Shown here one piece after another: positions 1 to 11,095 of a stretch of DNA of 64,000 nt. Position numbers and translations under genes: made by a program. Under the pieces are notes generated by a model. It was not told the origin of the DNA and did no database searches. It was given only the letters and a program-made list of their open reading frames with translations. How positions within the stretch are numbered: the first letter of the stretch is position 1; every line of letters starts with the position of its first letter. Origin of the DNA: Cylindrotheca closterium (lineage: Eukaryota; Bacillariophyta; Bacillariophyceae; Bacillariales; Bacillariaceae); contig CAKOGP040002091.1 in NCBI GenBank assembly GCA_933822405.4, forward strand, positions 562,504 through 626,503, read 5' to 3'.

Positions 1-666
1 ATCCAATCGTTCCAGCAACTCTGGCTTTTCATCCTTTGCCAAACCCAAGCCACTAATGCCAATGTTCAAGTACTTTTGTAGCGACTTGGCCACCTCTCCA
101 TTCGACCCATATAAACTTCCAACATCAATGTGTAAAATACCACTACGCAGTGCTACTGACGTTGCCTTTTCCGCCTGCTCTGCTGGGGTTTTGTAAAGCG
201 AATAGCCGACGCGAGGAATCTTCACCACTGACTTGCCCTTGTTGCCTCCGCGAATGCCCAAGAGAGGTCCTGGATCACTATTGGGGGCGACCATTTTGGA
301 TTTGGCAGTAATTGGATTACCAGCTTTGGAACGAGCTGCATTGATTTTGTCCATATCCACCTTTTCCCGTGTGTCGTTGCTGTTGGATCCTGGAGTGGTG
401 ACTCCTCCAACCAATTCACCAACCGAGGTTGGGGCTTTGGTTCGGGCAGCGTAGATAGCTTCCATATCGATATTTTCAGCAGCCTTTACCTCCATTACAC
501 CATTTAAGAGAATGGTAGCGGCAGACGTCGAAATTGCCACGGCATCTCTTCTGGATATTTCAGTCTGTGGCTGCCGTTTCGGTTGATTCTGATGATTGTT
601 TGGTGGAGCAAGCGCTGAAGTGGCGGCCACTAGTTGTGCCACTAAAACAAGTTTCATAGTTCTCAT
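1..666 (-). CDS. Aldo-keto reductase, thylakoid-lumen-type leader, 3' end cut by window
   Basis: The reading frame starts at the ATG at 666 and runs off the window edge after 222 codons, so the C-terminal part is missing. Residues 1-20 form a signal peptide ending in TSALAP, a variant of the diatom plastid cleavage motif. A twin arginine at 39-40 followed by a hydrophobic stretch and KAA resembles a Tat-type thylakoid lumen signal. From about residue 150 the sequence is aldo-keto reductase: VGYSLYKT and HIDVGSLYG, with the family's catalytic Asp181 and Tyr186. Between leader and domain, residues 65-80 and 102-116 are two copies of a similar motif (IDMEAIYAAR, VDMDKINAAR). I infer an NAD(P)H-dependent carbonyl reductase in or near the thylakoid; the substrate is unknown. 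It is divergently transcribed from the gene at 950. Confidence 0.8.
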   Translation of the reverse strand, partial: MRTMKLVLVAQLVAATSALAPPNNHQNQPKRQPQTEISRRDAVAISTSAATILLNGVMEVKAAENIDMEAIYAARTKAPTSVGELVGGVTTPGSNSNDTREKVDMDKINAARSKAGNPITAKSKMVAPNSDPGPLLGIRGGNKGKSVVKIPRVGYSLYKTPAEQAEKATSVALRSGILHIDVGSLYGSNGEVAKSLQKYLNIGISGLGLAKDEKPELLERLD

Positions 667-949
667 TATGGCTTCTAGAGACAAATTATCGTAGATTTTA
701 TTTGACACAGATGAAGATGTGGGAAGGTAATTAATCGCACTAGCTAGAAGATGCAAGATGTTGAAAGATGTGGAGATGATGCTTCGGTGACGTTTCGAAT
801 CGAATCAGTCAATGAGCCAAGAGATGAAAATGACCCCAAATTTCCTGCCAAGACAGAAAAACAAGAAGCACAAATATTCAACCCGAAGAGGTGTTTGTTC
901 CTCTTGTAATCGTGATCGTGTGTTTTTACGACACAGTGATGATATCTAG
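667..949. promoter_or_regulatory. Divergent intergenic/promoter region
   Basis: This 283-bp stretch separates the start codons of two divergent genes (666 minus, 950 plus), so it must hold both 5' regions. No convincing TATA box or named motif is visible. Confidence 0.4.
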
Positions 950-2348
950 ATGATGAAACAACGGCCTACCTTACATTCGCTACAAAGCCCCAAGAAAAAA
1001 TTGCCAGTGTCCAGTGTGATTTTGACTGTTCTGACGGTGTTTTTGGTATTCCTAGTCTTGCTTGTGACTTGGGTAAACTTGTTTGTCTATGCACCACCGA
1101 GTACACAAGAACCCCCGTTGAACCTACCATTAGCAGAAGAATGTGAACCAAGCAACAAGAAAACGTCTTCAATACAAGCCTTGCCATCAACACCGCGGGT
1201 ACTGATTCCCGCTGTGGATGAAGAAGTCATGACTGATAGTACCAACGCTACAGTGATGGGCATGGCAACAGGCTACAATATCGGTGTCTACAAACGCTTT
1301 GTTGGCTCTTTGCGGAAGTCTGGGTATACGGGTAAGTCGTGATTGAATTCCTATTGGATGGGAGCTTCAAGAGATGACGACTGAATTGTCCCCCCTACGG
1401 CTCATTTTTTCTGACCACCACATGCCGCTCATGCATATCTCAGGTCATATAATATTGGTCATCGCCGACGAGCCCGCAAGAGGTGTCGTAGAGTATTTAT
1501 CCAGCAAAGGTGTCATTATGAAAACTCTAAAAAAAGTCCCATGCACCACCAAGATATTCGATGAAGGAGAGAAAGTTAGCGGTCACGCAATGGAAGTTGC
1601 CACCTGTGCCCATCCATACCCTTATCTTAAGATCCGATGGGGACGATTTCCACTTCTTCGAGACTTTTTGCAAGAATGTGAGACTTGTACTGGGCCAGTG
1701 CTTGTAACCGATGTTCGCGATGCTCTTTTCCAAAGAGATCCCTTTGGAGATGGAGCTCCTGTAGTTAGAGGATTGCAAGTCTTTCAAGAAGCCAAATTCC
1801 AAAAGACTACCCATTGGTTGGTTAAGGGCCCAGTATCCAAATGCAAAGGTATCGTCATTGATGATGTTATGCTTTGCAGCGGTACTACAATTGGAACGAG
1901 AGAAGCCGTGCTAGAGTACTTGGAAATCATGCACCAAGAAATGGCCGAATGGATGAAAGACCCAAAGTGCTGCTGTAACAAGATGAACGGGGACGACCAA
2001 TCGATACATAATTACTTGTACTACACGGGAAGGTTTCCAAATGCCACAAGCATTCCTAACCGATTTGGGATTGTGCACACAGTGGGCAAGCAAGCAGCTG
2101 AAATCTACAAGGCACACGAAAAGAACCTAGTTCGCAGTCGAGGGGACAAAGATTTGGCCAAAGTTGTACCGTTTCCAGGAACCAAAGAAGGTGAGGAACC
2201 ATGGCTTGGTCCAGAGTTTGATCTTGTGGACAATGAAGGGTTCTTTATGAACTACGATGGCAGTCGGTCCAGAGTAGTGCACCAGTGGGATCGGTTCAGA
2301 GACAAAATTCAGCCGTGGCTCCAAACTAGTGGTCTAGTAGATCCATGA
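950..2348 (+). CDS. Type II membrane glycosyltransferase-like protein
   Basis: Two exons, 950-1331 and 1444-2348, joined by a 112-nt intron (GTAAGT donor, TCTCAG acceptor, phase 1), give 428 residues. A single membrane segment at about residues 21-47 after a short basic tail predicts a type II Golgi/ER membrane protein. The lumenal part reads SGYTG/HIILVIADEP across the junction. Residues 215-220 (VTDVRD) form an acidic DxD-like motif after a hydrophobic strand, as in many nucleotide-sugar-dependent glycosyltransferases. It is followed by LFQRDPF, a cysteine cluster (KCCCNKM) and NGDDQSIHNYL, a typical late acidic motif. The exact family, donor sugar and acceptor are not recognised. A role in glycan synthesis is inference from topology and motifs. 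Confidence 0.75.
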
Positions 2349-2616
2349 CGGGAACTACGCTTCGTATTATTAGGTTAATAGCCATACCGGTACTATTAAT
2401 ATAATACCCGTGGTCCTTTCCGTTGTAAAAGTCCTTTTAGTCGGGGTACTATTGTTTTTACTACTGTTACTATGTGCGATGAGAGACTACTCCGACTCGA
2501 TTACACAGTAAAATGACGTCCACCCTCAGTCATTGTATAAAAAAACTACAGGTGTTATCTTAACCCTCACCAACCATCCAGCAGAACGATTCGGTACCTC
2601 AAGCTTGCACGGGAAA

Positions 2617-4304
2617 ATGAGTGTCTTGGAAATTGATTTGGTCACAGAAGCAGGTAGAAAAAAATTTCATGAAGATAGCGGCGATATCTTTGTATCCTGC
2701 GTGAGAGACCTCGTCAAAATTCAACAACTGAGGAACTTGACTGCCTATGACAAGGCCCAAGTTGAGACTATACACCAAATATTGGTTAAACTCGCCACAA
2801 CAATGCCCCCCGAAGACTTCCGCAAGAAAGTGCCAGAATTTGATACCATTATGTTCATGAGGCATGCGATGATTGAAATCCAAAGGTTGACTTCAGAACC
2901 CAGCTACATCCAGACGGGCGAATTGGACAATCACGAATGCGTGCTTATTCCTCTGGCTGCGCTTTGCTTTCAGATTGTCCCTGGTGCTGTTGCCTTTGAA
3001 AGCGAGTTCTTCCAAATCTTGGCTGACTTTGTGAAAGCCCGTAGATCCAAAAAAAAACGGCGTAGATTGCCTTCACAAGAAAATTGTAGACTCATTTGCG
3101 AGATTGTATCCAACGCATACATCGCTTCGCAAGAAGGATTTGATAACAACTGGCCTGCAGAAAGGGTATTTAAGAAGCTCGAGGAAAGTGGTATCCTCCA
3201 ACAGTTCCTCCGATGTTTGACGGTTCCAGGGTCAATGAAAAATTATCCCAAGAGAATCACCTCAATGCTCGACAACCTTCATAATTGTCCTTTGATTCTG
3301 AAGAAAAAGTTTAAACGGGGCCAGCCTTGTGGTGATACCTTATCTGCCATAATAGAAGGTAGAGACGGAAGCGTGGACCAAGAATCAGATGTCATCAAGT
3401 CGTTTCAGACCTTGAAGGAAGCTGCAACTGCAGCAGATCCAACAAGGTACAAACCAAAGCAGGAGACTTGCAGCCACTGCGGCAAACAAGAACCTGCGGA
3501 ATCAATATCGCACATGTCGTGTAGTCGATGCAAGCTTGTCCATTACTGCTCCAAAGCGTGCCAAAAAGCTCACTGGAAACATCACAAGCAATACTGCGTG
3601 CCAATTTCCAAGCAAAGCATGAAAAAATTGGATTTCCTTTCTAAAGCAGTAAACAACTTTCTGCATCAATACTATGTAAACATCATGCTAACAATGTTGG
3701 GGGAATGCAATGATACAGGCTTGGATATGAATGAGATGATTATTGAGCTCAACTTCTCGGCAAACGATGATGGTATGGTTCCTGCAATGCAAAACCCGCC
3801 AATTTTCAAGATTACGCCAGCTCAGCGTTACATCGAAGGATTTCCGCGCGAGATACCTGATTGGATCCGCAACGATTTTGATCTTGATACTTCTGAAAAG
3901 AGAATCCAACAGAACATGGATATGATACAGTCACTTGATATTCAGGCAAGCCCCACTACGATTATAGCACACTACGCTGACTGTGTCCAAAATTTCAGTC
4001 CCCAGTCAGGGTACGTTAGCTCCGGCAAAGTCTCGTGCAAGTATCTGTTCCTCATCTATCACTCACCATGTTGCTTTTTGACTTCCTCTCATTTGGTAGC
4101 GACAAGAGATTTTCCCAGGATGCCCAAGATGCCTTTTGGGATGCCATGCACCAACATTTTGAACCTTTGTCAAAGATACTTCGACCGGCCGAGTTGCAAA
4201 TCGCCCGACAGGCGATCGGCCCGGAATTTGTTGTATACAATCCTCCAAGTGATGTGGCAGCCTTGAGCGAGGTCCGTGAAATCCTGGACAGGAGTAGTGT
4301 TTGA
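2617..4304 (+). CDS. MYND-type zinc-finger protein
   Basis: The ATG at 2617 (MSVLEIDLV) is the first Met in frame; the open frame extends further upstream but only through a TTG. Exons 2617-4010 and 4100-4304 flank an 89-nt intron (GTACGT donor, TAG acceptor, phase 2) and give 560 residues. A MYND zinc finger spans residues 285-327 with the CxxC, CxxC, CxxxC and HxxxC ligand pattern (CSHCG, CSRC, YCSKAC, HHKQYC). MYND fingers bind proline-rich peptides in chromatin and signalling proteins. The rest is alpha-helical with no SET domain visible, so a methyltransferase role is not supported. It ends 104 bp from the convergent gene that ends at 4408. Confidence 0.8.
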
Positions 4305-4407
4305 TAGTCTTACAATCGCAACAATTCAATATGCAGTAGTATTCAATATTAGCTCCTTTATATGGCAGCAATAGCAGACTGCTGACGAATCAAATGAGAC
4401 CGAATAA

Positions 4408-7400
4408 TCAATTGGTCTCCATATCCTTGGCAACATCTGGGAAACTACAGATTGATTCCAAATGCTTGGCACTACCATCTCGCACCCACCCATCCAGTTG
4501 GGCCTGGTTCTTGAGCTGGGCTCCGCGGACTCTAGGTACGACGAAGAACTGGCACTCGACATCGTCTAGGGACGACATGTCGCCCCATAATTTCTCAAAT
4601 TGAGCAGTGGGAAATATATCCTCTTGACCGTTGCCCCATCGCTTTTTGACTTCTTTCAAGGCAGCATAGGTAGGCAGTTTCTGAGAGAAGTTTTTTACAG
4701 CAATTTCGACCTTCGAAATATCTTGAAGATCGTCTATCGATAGGTTGTATTTGGATAGAAGCTTATCGATATCGATCCAGCAAGTAAGCGTGTTGTAATA
4801 CGAAAACTTGAATTCATCTTCCTCCCGTGACAGTGCCAAGCCTTCTACCAGCCGAGTCTTGCCATTCACTCGTGCCAGTCCACCTCCAATATCTTCAATT
4901 TCACGAGGAATTACTTCAAACCCTAAAGTTGACTTTCCCTCCAAAAATAATCCCAAAAGTCCTGGATCCACATCAGCACCAACGGTATCAATGTTATGAA
5001 GCATGAGGTACTTCAATTGAGGTCTTTCTTCCAAGATCTTTTGTAGGGTTCCATTCAATAATAGGTTTGGAATCTCAAAGTAGTGTCCAACTGGATGGAG
5101 GCGTTGAAGTGGTAAATTATCAGTGTAATCTGAAGCCTCCCCACATGACTCGGCCCACTCAATCAGCGCTCGATGTGCACTTTCGACAACCTTCTGCGCC
5201 TGTTCATCCAGTTTTTGTTGTTGCATCTCTTCCCAAGCAAATTTCAGATCGCTTTTTGTAGGGACTAATCTTAGCCCAATAGACTTCCCTTTTGAAACAT
5301 AGAGAGGCCCGATGTAGTCATGATTTTTAGCGCGTCGCAAGTAGCTTTGAAGCGGCCCATTTGTCATGTGGCTTGTGGTGAGAATATGGACAATAGGCGT
5401 TCCTGATATCTCACTCATCCGTCTACTCTTTGCCAAGTGAATCTCCAAGAAGCTTCTGTGCTTTCCCTGCAGTTTACAGAATGGGTGAATCGCCTTGACA
5501 CACCCCGCACCTTGGGTCCAACGGCTTCCAACGCCAGCAGCAAGCGAAACGACGGCAACACTTCCTTTCTTTAGCTCTTCCATTCCTCGTTCTCGGACAG
5601 CATCCGTAACTTTTTCCTCTGCCACGACTACATCTTCTGGTCTCACATTCTGAATATCGGCATCAATAGGTAGTCTATTCTGCTTCAGACCGATTTCCCC
5701 GTTCTTGTAGCTCATTCGCTGATTCTCGTGCTCCTTTGAGTCAAAGCCAAGATCGCTGAGGATATCCTCCAAAATAACTTGATTGTCTGTTGCCTCTCGT
5801 TTGTTTGAACCTATTTGTTTCACCAATAATTTGGGTGCCAATTCACAGAATTCTGAAACTGTGCCATTATTGTTGATTGAAAAGTCATAGACCACAGGGT
5901 CCATTGCAAACGGCAACGCGTGTTCCATTTCCTTTTTTGTCTTCAGCATGATCTCTTGCATCCCGTTCAGAGCATCCTTCTTTGATTCAGGCTTGAAGAT
6001 GAAACCCATGCCGCCGCCAGAACATCCACCAAGCATCCAGAACCCAAGAAAATCATCACCATATCTACTTCTCGTTCTCTCAATCAGTGTCTCGGTGTAC
6101 AGATTAGAAGCCCAAGGGATGATGGTCTGCAGTGGCTCAAAAAAGTTGTGGGTGGTCAGCTTTGCCAGCTTGCTGATGTTGCTCTCTTTGAAACTGTCTA
6201 GGATATTATCCAGGATTTGAAGGGATTCATGTCTTCAAAAGGATGATAGTCAGCGAAAGAATTGTAGATGGATACAAGATACAAGCTTGCCTTTCTTGCT
6301 TACCTAGCCTTCCATTCCTCTGAAGATCGTAGCAAGTACCTGATCAAAGCGTATCCATTGCATAAGAAAACGAAAGCCGAGCAAAATGCTGGACCACCTT
6401 CGGTTGTACTTACCGTTCTGTTACCATCTCAAGTACAGGCCCCACATTCTGTGCCATGCCACCATGGACAAGAATCAAACTGTTCTGAAGTGCTTTTATC
6501 AATTGCGAGGGTGCTTCATCGTCTGATAGCTGACGATGAAGAGGGAGAAGGCGCCCTCGACTCAATCCATGCTCGGGATCCTCCTCTTTTGGTTTGACAC
6601 CTTCAATCAATTTGATGCCAGGCCAAAGACCTCCACTATCCTGCCACCCACCACCAGACCCTCCCAACCATTCTCCGAGGATAGCTCTGGCAGCAACAAG
6701 CCGCCGTTCCTCCTCGAGCAAATCGCCCGTCAAGCAGTCGGTCTGACCCGTCGCTCGCATTCCCAGTGAAATCATCGATCCCAACAAGTTGGTACTCACC
6801 GCAAGGCGACTTCCCTTTGGAATATCATTGACCTTTGTCGTCAGATGAAGGCCTTTTCCCGGACCAATCATGGTGTCGAACAAGTCTCCAAGTGGCGCAG
6901 TAGAGCCCTCTAAGCCAGGTGGTACAATTCCGGAAGCAATTATTCCAGCCTTTAGCAATCCAACATAATCTCGAGCGAAGTCAAAGACTTCGGATATATG
7001 AGTGAGAGTCACACTGCACTTGAGATCGATCGATGTAAGCTTCAAGACTTGCTCGGAAATCACCTCCAAATAGGATTCAATTGGCTATGGATTTGCATTT
7101 TGGATTGTGATGCAATGTTAATGGCCCAATATGTAGTATGGTAAACAATCGATGGTGCACCAACGAGTACATCTACGTACCGGTTCTGGAAACTCATGTC
7201 GTCCACGAACAGCCAAATCCACCGAAGCATTCAAAACACGGGCACCTTCTGGAAAGTCCATTCCCAAAAAGAAAATGTCGGACCATCCACAATGGGAAAG
7301 GTCCATTCGCACTGGGGTCTTTTCGCAAAGTACTTTTCCTTCAATCAAATCGGAATGAATCTTCTTAGGATGTTTGTCGGGTTCCACGACTTGAAAAAGG

Positions 7401-7852
7401 AAGGCATTACCATCAAAATTCTTAACCGACAGTCGCACTTGGTCGGCTAGTGTTTGGAAACCCAAATGATAGTATGACTTGGCCAAGGCACTCGATATTG
7501 CTTTGGAGGGTTTCTCGTGATGAATCTTTAGGAAAACATCGATAGCATCCATAAATTTTCTATCAAGTAAGTGCTTGTAGCCCTCATAAGGAATAGAACC
7601 AGCTGCTGGTAAGTCAGTCAAGTGAAATCGGTGGATTGCATAGAGGAAAAACAGGGCTCTGACTCTTTCATAGAGATTTTCGGACGTCCTCGAAAACTCA
7701 TCCAAGTCTTTGCATTGCTTCAAAAGCTTGTCAGTCGGGGCATTGGAGCAGTAATCTGCCAAGGATATGTGTCGCCTTTCATCTTCCGATAGGATAATGT
7801 CTACGAGCGAAAAGTCGTAGCCATCCTTGGATGCTGGCGAGGCATCGGTCAT
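4408..7852 (-). CDS. Bifunctional GHMP sugar kinase / UDP-sugar pyrophosphorylase-like fusion
   Basis: Three exons on the minus strand, 7852-7181, 7084-6414 and 6232-4408, give 1055 residues. The introns are 96 nt (GTACGT) and 181 nt (GTAAGT). An N-terminal helical region of about 175 residues precedes a GHMP kinase. The kinase starts with [14 protein letters not shown] near residue 180 (fucokinase-like APxRLDLxGGWSD), then [12 protein letters not shown] at 312-323, GGWQDSGG at 369-376 and [10 protein letters not shown] at 516-525. From about residue 670 a UDPGP-family nucleotidyltransferase follows, with LAAGVGSRW at 678-686 and VKAIHPF. I infer sugar salvage: phosphorylation of a free sugar at C1, then transfer to UDP. 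Domain order is opposite to bacterial Fkp. The kinase phosphate loop deviates from the usual GSGLGTSS. The sugar cannot be told from sequence alone. Confidence 0.8.
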
Positions 7853-8237
7853 GGTGCTTCTTTTCTTTAAGGTTGTGAGATTTCGTTAGTTTCCTCCGAT
7901 TTTCCCATTCGACTACTTTGACTTTTAATTAAGCTCCGCGTCCATACGTCGACCGCTTCTCATACGGACCAACGAAGGACAGGTAGAAGCTTCGAAAGCA
8001 ATCCAACGGTTTTTTGAAATCGATTGCTTGGCAGAGCTTCCACCGCAACAGTTCTCATATATCCAACGATCCAACAACGCTGCGCCGAAGGTTTAAACTA
8101 AGGATCCTTGGCAGAATTCTTTCTCAAACGCGAAATTCACCTATACATTTTCTACAGTAGCAGGGACAGGAAGTACAATCTACTTTCATCGGCTTTTTGA
8201 CAAGATCTTCGCCTCACAAAATCAAGCTTTTTGAAAA
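7853..8237. promoter_or_regulatory. Divergent intergenic/promoter region
   Basis: 385 bp between the start codons at 7852 (minus) and 8238 (plus). It must contain both promoters and 5' UTRs. I see no clear TATA box, repeat or open reading frame. Confidence 0.4.
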
Positions 8238-8891
8238 ATGAGACAAACATGCCTGATAACACTACTGGCACTGGTAACATCCTTTGCCAGCGTAAATGGA
8301 TTTATTCTTCCTAGTTCGAGTCCCTTTACGAGCACTCGATTATATGCTGAATTGCCTGATATGGCGAAAATGAAAGCATCAGAAATGAGGAAGGAGCTGG
8401 AGAGTTATGGTATTTCTACGAAGAGCCTATTGGAAAAGAGCGAGTTTGTGGAAGCCTTGAAGAAGGCTCGTGCCGAAGGAAAGACACCAGTGAATGGCAC
8501 TACAGATGCAAGCTCTAGCGCCAGCAGCAGCACCAAAGCGGAATCATCATCGTCATCATCATCAACTGAAACGCCACCTGAGTCGTCATCTGAGTCATCA
8601 GAGACCAGAGATAAAAGATATAAAGAAGCACTGGACAAAGCCAAAAAGATGAAGGTCGGAGATCTCAAGAAGGAATTGGAGGGCCGAGGGATATCGACCA
8701 AATCTTTCTTTGAGAAACCAGAGTTCGTGAAGGCATATGCTGAAGCGGTGGCCGACAACAAAAAGGGAAAGGGAGGACCGGGTCCACGACCAGAAGAGCC
8801 AAGAGATCCAGCGTTCAAAGATGTTGTCATGCAAAAGATGTCAAAGGGCGCGATGATGGGAGAAAGAGTGATTGATATCATGGTACGGTAG
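8238..8891 (+). CDS. Plastid-type protein with two SAP/ARMET-like helical repeats
   Basis: A single-exon frame of 217 residues starting at ATG 8238. Residues 1-21 are a signal peptide followed by GFILPSSS, which fits a diatom plastid presequence with an aromatic at +1. Two similar helix-turn-helix repeats follow: KASEMRKELESYGISTKSLLEK near residue 40 and KVGDLKKELEGRGISTKSFFEK near residue 140 (each spans about 35 residues). They resemble the SAP-like fold found at the C-terminus of ARMET/MANF proteins. A serine-rich linker of about 40 residues separates them. The C-terminus (GERVIDIMVR) is compact. The function is unknown; SAP-like modules often bind nucleic acid or protein, but nothing here decides which. 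Confidence 0.75.
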   Translation: MRQTCLITLLALVTSFASVNGFILPSSSPFTSTRLYAELPDMAKMKASEMRKELESYGISTKSLLEKSEFVEALKKARAEGKTPVNGTTDASSSASSSTKAESSSSSSSTETPPESSSESSETRDKRYKEALDKAKKMKVGDLKKELEGRGISTKSFFEKPEFVKAYAEAVADNKKGKGGPGPRPEEPRDPAFKDVVMQKMSKGAMMGERVIDIMVR

Positions 8892-9983
8892 GTGAGCTCC
8901 AGCAGCTTTCCCATCCACAGGATTGCCGCCCCAGAGATTGATATGACATCTTGGCGGCAAAGCAGCATCGCTTGGAGCCTTTTCCAAAACCTAGTTATGA
9001 TTCCGCCAATCAGAGGTTGGACTCTGTTAACTCTCTCAAGTCTTAAGATACTAATGTCATGGCAACTAGAATAGATGATGGTCTTATCCTGAATTATTTT
9101 GAGTTTGCATGATTCTGGCGAAGGATGCGATGATGTGGTATGAATGGCTGATTCTGTTCTTCCCGATGTATTCCGGGACCCCTTCGACTAGATATTTTAA
9201 AATAATCATGATGAAAAATAGAGAGGAAAAGTTTCTACTCCCGACCTCTTACACCTTGTCCATCCAAGACAACAAGATGAAACGAAAGCACCAAAGACAA
9301 AAAAGCCTCGTAAACAACGGCGAGGTTCTTGCTCCCAATGGGTCACACTTTTGATACGACTTGCCTGACTTGGAGAAACACATTCATCACAACAACCACC
9401 AGCTTGCAGTGTATGAAAAAAGAGTTACTGCTTACACATCTATGGACTGGGAATCCGTTGAAAACCAATTCACAACATCTTTGGCCGATCGCATCTGATA
9501 TAAAAGAATAGAAAACTGAAATTACAGAGATCGGGAGTCAAAGTTCTGCTTTCAGTTCGCATGCGGTAAGGAAACTTGGAAGCTCAACAGAGTATTCGGC
9601 ATGCATATTCCGGCGGTTTGAATTTAAAACAGATTGTGGCCGAAATTGCCAAAACGCTCGAAGTTTTTAGTTCGACCGTGGTTTGAAATTGCTCGAGGAA
9701 TTTCCTCGTAGTATTTTGACAAATTCGCCAGAGGTGCGAAGAAAATAATCAATTTCTATTTAACGGCTTCAGCTTACATATCGAAAAACTGCCTTCTTTT
9801 GTGGAATAGTCCCGCGGTTTTTGGCCGTTTGACGGTCCTCACAAGACTGATCCAAATTCTTGCAATGAACTCACATAATCCAAAAACCTGGGCTACTAGT
9901 TCCGAATCATTGACTTTGTAGCACTACTGAGGGCACTCATTATACCACACCAAACACACAACAGTTGAACAAATAATATCACT
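8892..9983. other. Intergenic stretch, no gene seen
   Basis: About 1.1 kb of AT-rich sequence with only short, unsupported open frames on both strands. It probably holds the 3' UTR of the gene ending at 8891 and the promoter of the gene at 9984. No repeat or structural RNA was recognised. Confidence 0.5.
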
Positions 9984-10814
9984 ATGAACTGTACTAAAAA
10001 AGGATTATCTGCAAGGGTGAAGGCTCTTTCCATGGCTTGCCTATCATCGGCAGCCGTAACGATGTGTTTCCTCAGCGGAAGCAGTTGTTCGTTTGTCGAA
10101 GTCAGACCAGGAGAAGAGAACTATCTCGTCACATCATTAGGTGATGAGATTGAAAACGTCGACGTTGCTTTCATGGGCTTGAAGTGCGATTCAATTTTGT
10201 TGGATAATGGCACTGATGACATGGTCAGCCTCGGTCAACATTTCTTCCACATGAGTTTGGGAGTTGGAGTCGCCACTGCAGTCTTGGCCTGGATATTAAG
10301 TGTCTGTCTTCCACCAACAAAATGCTCATGGATTACAATGGCAATCATGGGATCAGCGACAGCGGTCATTCAAATTCCTCTGTTTTTGATGTTCGAGTCG
10401 ATTCCATGCACAGTCCACCCAAGCCGGCAAACGTGTTCTTTGGGCCCAGGATCCTATTTCAATATTGCCAGTATTACCTTGTGGATAGTTATGACCATCT
10501 GGGCTCAACTCATTCTTCCACCAAAATGGGATGGTTCCTCACAAGAAAAGACAAGGGACCAAATCACCATCCGAGAGATTGTCATACCCTTTTCGGAAAC
10601 AGATACTTCAACCGCCAACGGCGACTCAAACAAGGAACGAGATGTGGAGCAAGGTTCACCAAAGGAAGCCAAGCAAATTGCAAAGTCTGGGGACAAGAAT
10701 GCACCAATTTCACTGGTTGCATACGATGAGTTTGATGACATTAGTGAAATGACTCCTTCCGTGGCACCACGAGAAAGAAAAGAGAAAAAATCACAAAGTG
10801 GGGTTAAGCAGTAG
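9984..10814 (+). CDS. Four-helix membrane protein, claudin-like topology, function unknown
   Basis: A single exon of 276 residues from ATG 9984. The first hydrophobic segment (about residues 14-34) is followed by SSCSFVEV and a loop of about 55 residues. Three more membrane segments follow at about 84-106, 113-133 and 152-172. Between the third and fourth segments are C-x(8)-C and LGPGSYFNI. The soluble C-terminal tail of about 100 residues is acidic and charged. This layout (helix, Cys-aromatic loop, two helices, C..C..GPG, helix) also occurs in the gene at 32678-34254. The topology recalls claudin/tetraspan proteins but I see no claudin signature. Function not assigned. Confidence 0.75.
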   Translation: MNCTKKGLSARVKALSMACLSSAAVTMCFLSGSSCSFVEVRPGEENYLVTSLGDEIENVDVAFMGLKCDSILLDNGTDDMVSLGQHFFHMSLGVGVATAVLAWILSVCLPPTKCSWITMAIMGSATAVIQIPLFLMFESIPCTVHPSRQTCSLGPGSYFNIASITLWIVMTIWAQLILPPKWDGSSQEKTRDQITIREIVIPFSETDTSTANGDSNKERDVEQGSPKEAKQIAKSGDKNAPISLVAYDEFDDISEMTPSVAPRERKEKKSQSGVKQ

Positions 10815-11095
10815 TGGTCTTGTCGAAGCCCATTGTGGGTTACGAATATAATTTGGTGTTGTGCTACGATGTTTGTCATTGAATGACGAATGCTTTTGGA
10901 GGACTAAGTTCATAATGTAAGAATTGTTTTATTCATTATTTCACTTGATTTTGTTGTTGTAATGGAGGAAAAGTCGCGGTACATCCTCATGATTCCAGGC
11001 CAATTGTTCATTCTCCAATTGTCGATGTCTCTCGGTAGACAAGTAGTGTCATGTGAATTCGATACGTATTCTCTTGAAAGCGTATAGTATCAATC

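Noticed and set aside
2533..2616. Upstream extension of the MYND protein
   Set aside because: The first codon is TTG; the first ATG at 2617 gives a natural start.
6268..6597. 109-codon plus-strand frame across the second intron of the kinase fusion
   Set aside because: It is antisense to a well-supported exon and intron and has no domain.
8892..9354. Extra exon downstream of the SAP-like protein through the GTAGGTGAG word
   Set aside because: The protein already ends in a compact conserved-looking C-terminus, and no downstream frame continues the domain.
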